Assembly (NCBI RefSeq): GCF_000178835.2
Contig: NC_015275.1
Location: 3,625,001-3,689,000, forward strand
DNA from: Cellulosilyticum lentocellum DSM 5427
Lineage (GTDB): Bacteria > Bacillota > Clostridia > Lachnospirales > Cellulosilyticaceae
Direction of reading: 5' to 3'
Length of the DNA stretch: 64,000 bases
Under the pieces are notes generated by a model, which saw only the letters and a list, made by a program, of their open reading frames with translations, made no database searches and had not been told where the DNA came from. Shown one piece after another: positions 55,323-61,722 of this stretch. The position numbers were made by a program, and so were the translations under genes. Each line of letters starts with the position of its first letter. Position 1 is the first letter of the stretch.

Positions 55323-56696
55323 TTACCTCTCATTCATCATTTGTATTTCTAAGACTTTAGTGGTTTCTTGGGTAACATAATAGTCCGTATTTAAACGGCT
55401 CCCTATAACCCATATAATTTCATCTCCATCTGCAATAAGAGGTAAACTATCTCTTACATCCTTAGAGATTTTTTCATCGATAAAAAGTTTTTTTAGCTTT
55501 TTCGTCCCAGCGCCTAAGGAAATATAATCTTCAGGCTGTCTTGTACGAATTTGCAATCCATTTTTTATTCTACCATAATCAATATATTTAGTATATAAGT
55601 TTTCACTTTTTTGATGAATTGCCTCTTTAGAAACAAGTTTTAAGCTAAGGACTAAGCCTGCTTCTTTAATCTCTTGTGTACCTAGACTTAACGGTATAGC
55701 GTAAGACAATGAACTTAGCTTTTCCTTAGTAAGAATAAGCTGATCATAGATTTTACGTAAAGTAACTTGCTTGGGCAAGTGAATTTCTTTTCCACTTTGT
55801 CCTTCCATTAAAGCTAAGGCGCTTTCTAAGTGCTTAGAACTAAAATCCTTTAAACTGCCTGTAAGCTTTTCTATTGCCATAAAAAAAAGCCTTTTTTGCA
55901 TATACGGATGATAGCTTTTAAGTAATTTTTCATCTAGCACAATAGCTGTTTCCTGCTGACTGGCCACTAACTCAAATAAACTTTTTGTATAACCTTCTAA
56001 AAAATCTTCTTCCTCTCTATAGAGCTGACTATGTTCACCTAATACTTTTATAAAAGAAGGATTAATCGCACTTTCTATATAAGGTGTACATTCTAACCGA
56101 ATCTTATTACGGGTATAAATGGGCATAAAATTGGTTTCATCATGTCTGAAAGGCACCTGATGTACCTTGCAGTAGGATTCTATCTCCTTCCGTGTCACAT
56201 CTAATAAAGGCCTAATGATTTGCCCTCTTTTAGGTAAAATACCACCCAGTCCTTTAATATCTGTTCCTCTAAAAAATCTCATCATCATCGTTTCAGCTTG
56301 ATCATTCATGTTATGAGCTGTTACTATTTTAGCACCCGGATTTAATAAAGATATAAAGAAATTGTATCTTTCTTCTCTTCCAATCTCTTCCTCTGAGCAT
56401 TTTTTTTGCTTTGCTAGCGCTTTAATATTGCAATTATGTCTATAAAAAGGAATATGATAGGCCCTACAAGTTTCTTCTACCAGGGCCGCATCTAAATCCG
56501 CACTCTCTCTAATACCATGATGGATATGAGCCACTTTTAAACTTACCTGATATACTTCCTTATAAGTGTAGAAATAGTGAAGGAGCATCATAGAGTCCAT
56601 GCCTCCTGATACACCTAAAATAAGCTCGTTTCCTTGTTCGATTAACTGATTTTTCTCGATGAACCTTTTTATCTTTTTATGAATTTGCTCCGCCAT
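55323..56696 (-). CDS. tilS: tRNA(Ile)-lysidine synthetase TilS
   Basis: Converts C34 of tRNA-Ile(CAU) to lysidine so that it reads AUA codons. 457 aa. The N-terminal ATP pyrophosphatase loop is SGGMDS (residues 30-35), followed by VAHIHHGIRE, HNMNDQAETMMMRFFRGTD and RPLLDVTRKEIESYC; TilS substrate-binding and C-terminal domains follow. The ATG at 56696 follows AAGGAG; the in-frame ATG at 56723 has no such signal. First gene of the tilS-hpt-ftsH operon. Confidence 0.96.
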   Translation of the reverse strand: MAEQIHKKIKRFIEKNQLIEQGNELILGVSGGMDSMMLLHYFYTYKEVYQVSLKVAHIHHGIRESADLDAALVEETCRAYHIPFYRHNCNIKALAKQKKCSEEEIGREERYNFFISLLNPGAKIVTAHNMNDQAETMMMRFFRGTDIKGLGGILPKRGQIIRPLLDVTRKEIESYCKVHQVPFRHDETNFMPIYTRNKIRLECTPYIESAINPSFIKVLGEHSQLYREEEDFLEGYTKSLFELVASQQETAIVLDEKLLKSYHPYMQKRLFFMAIEKLTGSLKDFSSKHLESALALMEGQSGKEIHLPKQVTLRKIYDQLILTKEKLSSLSYAIPLSLGTQEIKEAGLVLSLKLVSKEAIHQKSENLYTKYIDYGRIKNGLQIRTRQPEDYISLGAGTKKLKKLFIDEKISKDVRDSLPLIADGDEIIWVIGSRLNTDYYVTQETTKVLEIQMMNER

Positions 56697-56842
56697 CCTA
56701 CGCTCCTTATATAGTATAGCCATATTTTAGGTTTTGATAAATTTTCACATTCAAATCAATGAATCTTATCTATCTTACTCACGCTATCTCATATTTATTC
56801 TACTATAAATCAAAAACAGCTTACTTTTCAATAGTTTAAAGG

Positions 56843-57193
56843 CTAGGAATATATTTTAAAAAGTAAAAACATTACACATATGAAACAAAAAGAAATGGAT
56901 AGATAGAGAAAGGCATCAATCATCTTAGCTCTCTTTTGCCGTTTTAAGGCTAGCTCATGTTTCCTGGCTGCTTCTAATTTTAGATTTTCTAGATAGGGGT
57001 CATAGGGTGTTTCTATTTTTTTAGAGGTTTGGTTAAATGAAATAGGCGATTTCTTAAGCTGGTTTTCAACTAAATGCTCTGCATATTGAAATAAATTATT
57101 AGGAATCGGAGTGGTTTTACTTTCTTTTAAAACAAAAACAGCTTTTTCAAACCAATCACTTTGCTGTCCATCTATGGTAATTTGCTTTTTCAT
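56843..57193 (-). CDS. Unassigned small protein with C-terminal membrane anchor
   Basis: 116 aa. The N-terminal part (about 1-50) reads DWFEKAVFVLKES and QYAEHLVENQL, which look helical. The middle is basic (residues 70-90, AARKHELALKRQKRAK), and a single hydrophobic helix at about 92-113 would anchor it with the N terminus in the cytoplasm. No family is recognised. AAGGAG precedes the ATG. It lies between tilS and the large candidate RNA region. Confidence 0.6.
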   Translation of the reverse strand: MKKQITIDGQQSDWFEKAVFVLKESKTTPIPNNLFQYAEHLVENQLKKSPISFNQTSKKIETPYDPYLENLKLEAARKHELALKRQKRAKMIDAFLYLSISFCFICVMFLLFKIYS

Positions 57194-57347
57194 TATTCAT
57201 CTCCTTAAGTGCTATTCTTATCTTAGAAAATAGCCAAGTTCACAGCAAATTATTCAGATTTTTAAGACTTTTACACCTTTATTCTTGAAAAATGCTCTTG
57301 GTTAAATTAATTTTGAAATTTTTTAGGGAATGATTACTTTTACCACA

Positions 57348-57795
57348 TATAATAGAGTGTAAAGACAAAACAAATAACTTCCCACGGCATAATCACCACA
57401 GCTTCAATCTGAGGAACTGACCGGGTCAGCCAAGTCTCAATCTATTGTTATAGGTACCTCTGGACTTAAGGAAAATGTTCACTGATGCGCTGCAAGGGAG
57501 GCGCCAATTATAAGTTATTCCATATGTTTTTACAGCAAAACCAAATAAAGTTCTAAACCAGAGTCCTAACACCTTAGCTTCCTAGCTTAGGGTGCACCAG
57601 CTAAGTTGTTAGGAGCTCCTCCTCTTGTTTATGCTTTTATAACTTTACTTGTATTCTCATCAGATGACATATTGGCGCTGAGGAGCAACCTTTGTGTCCT
57701 TTTGTAAATACAGGTAATGATTGTAAAAGTTAAAGACAAGTGCTGGAGCAGAAAACGCCCATTCTAGATTTTTCTAGGATGGGCGTTTTTTAGTT
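57348..57795 (+). ncRNA. Candidate large structured non-coding RNA
   Basis: This 600-nt gap has no credible coding frame, but unlike other gaps here it is rich in G+C and in pairing potential. A perfect TATAAT (57348-57353) precedes it and a strong terminator (57752-57791) ends it, giving a plus-strand RNA of about 430 nt. Visible pairings: CTGAC/GTCAG hairpin (57416-57428), CTCTGG (57458-57463) with CCAGAG (57558-57563), GCGCCAAT (57501-57508) with ATTGGCGC (57671-57678) over 160 nt, CCTAAC (57565-57570) with GTTAGG (57608-57613) enclosing CTTAGCT/AGCTAAG and CCTA-GCT-TAGG. No clear -35 is seen. I do not recognise RNase P, tmRNA, SRP, 6S or a riboswitch in it. Strand and boundaries are inferred. 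Confidence 0.5.
57752..57791. terminator. Strong terminator after the candidate RNA
   Basis: A 17-bp stem with one G-T pair, AAAACGCCCATTCTAGA (57752-57768) and TCTAGGATGGGCGTTTT (57773-57789), is followed by more T on the plus strand. It can also terminate the convergent immunity-type gene, whose stop is at 57797. Confidence 0.88.
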
Positions 57796-57796
57796 A

Positions 57797-58171
57797 TTAC
57801 TGTTGAATTTCTCCTGTAATTATATTAATCACTAATGGATTCTTCATCTCATCAAATTTTACTTCTATTATGTTATCATCAATCTGTTTAATATCTTCCA
57901 CCCAAGCTTCTTCACCATCTCTAAACATTTCTTTCCATTGAAGTGTTTGTCTCTCATAGCTATAAGGTTCATATGGATTACTTAAATAATAGATGATTAA
58001 TCCATAACCTCCAGTTACACAAAATCTTTCCTTTTTATCTATTATTGCAACTTGAGGATCGCCATAAAAATCTCCAATCAATATTTTACTACCATCTTTT
58101 TTATTTATAAGAAACGTCTTTTCATACTCACCTACAATTTTAATTTTTTCATTTTCTGCTAATAAATTCAA
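57797..58171 (-). CDS. Putative immunity protein of the degenerate Rhs locus
   Basis: 124 aa, soluble, acidic and beta-rich (KIVGEYEKTFLINKKDG, VAIIDKKERFCVTGGYG). No family is recognised. It starts 14 nt past the original end of the decayed Rhs toxin tip, with AAGGAGG and a TTG start at 58171. This is the classic place of a cognate immunity gene for a polymorphic toxin. It is intact although its toxin is broken, as expected if it still protects against sibling toxins. The role is inferred from position. Confidence 0.6.
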   Translation of the reverse strand: MNLLAENEKIKIVGEYEKTFLINKKDGSKILIGDFYGDPQVAIIDKKERFCVTGGYGLIIYYLSNPYEPYSYERQTLQWKEMFRDGEEAWVEDIKQIDDNIIEVKFDEMKNPLVINIITGEIQQ

Positions 58172-58185
58172 TTCTCATTTCCTCC

Positions 58186-60093
58186 TTATGGCATATCATA
58201 CGGGAAATTCTTATCCAAATTATTAAAGTGGGGCATTTGATTATAACTTCCTTAAGATAAATCTGCTTGCTTATCATAGACCACCTATTTTCCTGTTGGT
58301 GGATTAGCATATATTATCTTTCTAAAATCAGTCGCGTATTGTTGAGAGTTTGGTGCTATATCAGCAACTGCCTTTTGCACACTCTTATTACAGTATCTTT
58401 CTGAATATTCATTCAATCTATATACTTCACCTGTTCTAGTGTTAATCATTCCCTGCGATGGTATCATTCCTCTCTCACCATATGTCGTTCCATTCCTTAT
58501 AGCCCCCATTGTCGTAGTTGCTAGACTCGCTCCTGCACTTTCTATCAATTGTGACATCTTTGCTGTACGTTGAGCACCGTCCATCTGTATAATATCATCT
58601 AAGGTATAGCTATTATAGCAAGCATATATTTCCCATCCAATATGTTCTTTTGAGCCTTTCTCATATAATCCAAATAAATCAATAACTTCATCTATAGAAT
58701 CTTGCCAAATCTTATACTCATTTTTATATGGTGTACTTGGTATAATTGTCTTATCTGCAATAACTTGATTTCTATATGCTTGTTCATGTTCAAGTTGTAT
58801 TTGCAATAACCTTGCATCAGCTTTTTCTTGTGTCCTACAATTTTCATTTCCTCTTCTTGTGTCTTAGGGCATACAGTATCCGTTACTGTTCCTTGACTAT
58901 TAGTAATAGCTACAATACTTCCTCTGTTGCCGTAGTGGTAAGTCTCATATTCACCGCCTTCTACATGCATGATTAATCCTGTAGCGTAGATGTATTATCT
59001 GACAGTGCTACCTTTTTTCTCTACCAAGACTTTAGAAAGAGCATCACTAGTGGTGTCCACTACATAAGTTGTTGTTTGTCCATTTTCTGCCTTGCCGATG
59101 CGATTATTTTCTGCATCATATTGGTAAGTTGTTGTGCCAGCCTCTATAAGTCTATTTCTAGCATCATACTTAAAGTCTACCATCTTGCCGTTTAGTGGAC
59201 CATAGGTCATGTTGCCATCAGCATCGTATGTGACTTCTTGTCCATTGTAGGTAAGAAGTCTATTGCCTTTGCCATAGGTCATGATGGTTTCACCGTTAGT
59301 AATAGTGAGGTTTTCATTCAAGCCTTTTTCTTCTTTTATTTTACCACCCGCATCATAGTCAAAGCTATAGTTACAGATGATTTCACCTTTGGCATTTGTA
59401 TCAATGATAGTTTTCACTTGACCTGCTGCATCGTAGGTAGTACTTCTAGTAGTACCATTTGGTCTGGTGATGGTTTTGATTCTGCCATTATTGTCATAGT
59501 CGTAATGGGTTATGCCACCATTAAAGTCTATGGTATCTGTCAGTAAACCTGACCCGTCATAGTTATAGGTAATGGTTTGCCCATTAGGATAGGTTAATGT
59601 CTTTAAATTGCCTCCTGCATCATAATCATACTGAATGGTGTTGCCACTGGCATCAGTATAAGTTTTTACACGGTTAAGTTCATCAAATGTTCTTGTAATA
59701 GTCCCTGCTTTGGCGAAGCTTACTGTCAGTAAATTACCATTTTTATCATAGTTATAGCTGGTGCTATCTACTTCATCTGTCAGACTCTTGATTCTGCCTA
59801 CAGCATCATAAGTGTAAGTAGCTGTTTAACCTCTGGCATTGGTTTTTGTCGTAGTCATAACTTTGGGTACTGCCTTCTGGGTCAGTGATGGTTTTTACCT
59901 GTCCTTTTGCATTATAAGTCACTGAGGTAACTACGGCATTTGATCTATCTTGTGTAGACGGGTTTACTACTTGTTTCAGATAGGGGTACTTTTCTATTTC
60001 TAGGTTACCTACTTTGTCATAAGTATATCTACTTACAGCATTATTAGATTCCGTAAAGGTTCTCATCTGATCTACGACATTGTATGGAATCAT
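58186..60093 (-). pseudogene. Degenerate Rhs/YD-repeat toxin gene
   Basis: The upper part encodes YD repeats (ITHYDYDNNGRIKTITRPNGTT type) highly similar to the intact copy at 61.7-64.0 kb. It is broken by a frame change near 59840, a TAA at 59826-59828 and a TAA at 58995-58997; at both TAA sites the intact copy has Gln. After IVAITNSQGTVTDT the end of the Rhs core with its GxDPxG hallmark is missing, and the frame shifts near 58850 into a tip domain (NENCRTQEKADARLLQIQ to FRKIIYANPPTGK). Two more stops interrupt the tip, TAG at 58285-58287 and TAA at 58252-58254, before a final HFNNLDKNFPYDMP and TAA at 58186. The 5' end is cut at about 60093. It is non-functional as it stands. Confidence 0.85.
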
Positions 60094-60112
60094 TCTAATA
60101 AAACAATAAAAA

Positions 60113-60155
60113 GAGCTTATTCAGGACTCAAAATACAAAAATCCTGAATAAACTC
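60113..60155 (-). terminator. Terminator of the second immunity-type gene
   Basis: GAGCTTATTCAGGA (60113-60126) pairs with TCCTGAATAAACTC (60142-60155) with one mismatch; on the minus strand TTTTTATTG follows. It lies about 20 nt from the truncated 5' edge of the Rhs pseudogene and so marks the junction. Confidence 0.7.
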
Positions 60156-60159
60156 AAAA

Positions 60160-60426
60160 GGTTGTTTATTAAATATATTGTAATGCGTTATAGCACAAAG
60201 TAAATTCATTCGGCTTTAAGAGTATACTTTACGTACACAATTTAAACAATTAGATTCATAAAATCAGCTTAACTTAGTGTCTACTTTATTGTACCATGTC
60301 CATAGTTGTATTATTTCAACTGTCTACTTAGTAAGGAGCATATCACTTACTTGGTATGCTGAGTATATACCTTACACTTCTCTTAATCGCCCTTGTGCGG
60401 CTTTTAAGTAAATGTACTATAAAATA
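60160..60426. other. Intergenic segment without a gene
   Basis: No reading frame or RNA gene is seen. A short direct repeat TGTCTACTT occurs at 60279-60287 and 60321-60329, on either side of a TTGTACCATGTCC stretch. It might be the remains of a mobile-element end, but no transposase fragment supports this. Confidence 0.3.
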
Positions 60427-60816
60427 TTATTCTTCTTTCAAATTACTGATTTCTATCTTATTTGCAATTATTTCTACATACACAGGGCCTCCTTCTACTT
60501 TTAATAAATAATAAGAATCAAATTGAGGTATAGCAGGAGTACCTTGTTGCGAAAATGCAAATCTATTTTTTATTAATATTTCCTCTAATCCTTGCTTTAT
60601 TTTTTTTATAGAAACATCTAATACAAAACAAGGGAACTCATCTCCTAACTCAAATTTTTGAAAACTGGAAGAATAATTAAAATTTACTACATGATTACAG
60701 ATAAGTTTTACTATATCTTCTCCTGTTGTTGAATCATAAAAACTTAACTTTACATCATTTTGTCCTTCTGTAAAAGCAATCTTATCTAACATTACTTCTT
60801 TCCAATATCTTTCCAT
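60427..60816 (-). CDS. Putative immunity protein of the orphan toxin tip
   Basis: 129 aa, soluble and beta-rich (VKLSFYDSTTGEDIVKLICNHVVNFNYSS; FPCFVLDVSIKKIKQGLEEIL; YVEIIANKIEISNL). No family is recognised with confidence. It starts 17 nt after the toxin-tip fragment and is followed by its own terminator at 60113-60155. The toxin-then-immunity order on the same strand matches the other two cassettes of this array. The start could also be the ATG eight codons later. Confidence 0.55.
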   Translation of the reverse strand: MERYWKEVMLDKIAFTEGQNDVKLSFYDSTTGEDIVKLICNHVVNFNYSSSFQKFELGDEFPCFVLDVSIKKIKQGLEEILIKNRFAFSQQGTPAIPQFDSYYLLKVEGGPVYVEIIANKIEISNLKEE

Positions 60817-60832
60817 CCCTCTTCATATACCT

Positions 60833-61171
60833 CTATTTCTCCGGTTTAGGTGGCAAGAATGTTCCCTCTCCTATTGGTTCTACAAACTCACCAGTATTAT
60901 GCCCTCCATTAGGAACAGGCTTACCATCGTAAAAATATCTATTTGTTATTTTTCTTGAATGGTCTGGTAACCATTCTTTTAATGTACTAATAATTTCTCC
61001 ATTTGGTCTAATATCTACGCGCCTGCCGTCAGGATGCATATATGTAACATATCCTCCTTGCGATGTTCCATTACACCTGAAACCTTTATTAATTAAGTCT
61101 TGATGTAATTCTACCCTTGTTGATGGGATTTTAGACTTAACCGCTCCCTGAGATATATAGCACTTTGTTTT
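60833..61171 (-). pseudogene. Orphan Rhs C-terminal toxin tip (no core)
   Basis: An open frame of 112 codons runs from just after a TGA (61172-61174) to a stop at 60833 and lacks any Rhs core. A start codon with a ribosome binding site is visible only late (ATG at 61039). The frame reads VELHQDLINKGFRCNGTSQGGY, VTYMHPDGRRVDIRPNGE, then WLPDHSRKITNRYFYDGKPVPNGGHNTGEFVEP. The compact charged domain with His, Arg, Asp and a GGHNTGEF motif looks like a small nuclease-type polymorphic toxin tip, but I cannot name the family. It is probably a displaced tip left by exchange at the Rhs 3' end, kept silent but able to recombine with a full Rhs gene. Confidence 0.65.
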
Positions 61172-61239
61172 TCATTATTATGTGTATTTTCAGTCTATCA
61201 CTCTTTCAACATATATAATAGCACCTAAAAAAGAAAACC

Positions 61240-61268
61240 CAGCATATCAAAATGAATTGGTGTGCTGA
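61240..61268 (-). terminator. Terminator of the first immunity-type gene
   Basis: CAGCATATCAA (61240-61250) pairs with TTGGTGTGCTG (61257-61267) with two G-T or mismatch positions; on the minus strand TTTTCTTTTTT follows the stem. It lies about 70 nt past the stop at 61339. The remainder of 61172-61338 shows nothing else. Confidence 0.65.
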
Positions 61269-61338
61269 GCTATAATAACAAATATATGCAACTTTATTAC
61301 ATTATAAATTAAAGTTCTTTTTTATGTCTAACAATCTT

Positions 61339-61713
61339 TTAAGAATATCTTCCATCTAAGTATTCATTATATGCCCAAAAGGCTTCTTCTTTTTTCTCAT
61401 GCAATAAATAGTATAGCGTTTCTTCAATTATCTGTATGTATACTTTTAATTTTTTAATTGAGTCAATACTAAGCTTATCTTGAAAATAGCCTGTATCTAG
61501 CCAACTTCTACTCCAAAAGACTATACTATAAATATATTTTATTTCCAATATATCTATAGAATCGCTAACTACCAATATACAATCCATTATTTCAAAAAAT
61601 AGATTTTTATTAACATTCTCTTTTTCTTTTAGCAAATATAAAAAGCTATTTTCATTTCGAGTTGAAAAATCACTATGATTTTTTAATAAAATTACTGCTT
61701 CATCCTTTTTCAT
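61339..61713 (-). CDS. Putative immunity protein of the intact Rhs toxin
   Basis: 124 aa, almost entirely helical by appearance (AVILLKNHSDFS, LKKLKVYIQIIEETLYYLLHEKKEEAFWAYNEYLDG). No family is recognised. AGGAGG and an ATG follow the Rhs stop by 10 nt, so toxin and immunity are co-transcribed. Its base composition is lower in G+C than the Rhs core, common for exchanged tip and immunity cassettes. Function is inferred from position. Confidence 0.65.
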   Translation of the reverse strand: MKKDEAVILLKNHSDFSTRNENSFLYLLKEKENVNKNLFFEIMDCILVVSDSIDILEIKYIYSIVFWSRSWLDTGYFQDKLSIDSIKKLKVYIQIIEETLYYLLHEKKEEAFWAYNEYLDGRYS

Positions 61714-61722
61714 TTTATCCTC

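Noticed and set aside
57401-57440. GAGGAA...CCGGG stretch that recalls the conserved start of RNase P RNA
   Set aside because: The spacing and the following conserved blocks of RNase P, including the 3' ACAGAA region, are not present.
60279-60329. Possible insertion-sequence end with TGTCTACTT direct repeats
   Set aside because: No transposase remnant, terminal inverted repeat or target duplication could be found; noted only as an intergenic segment.
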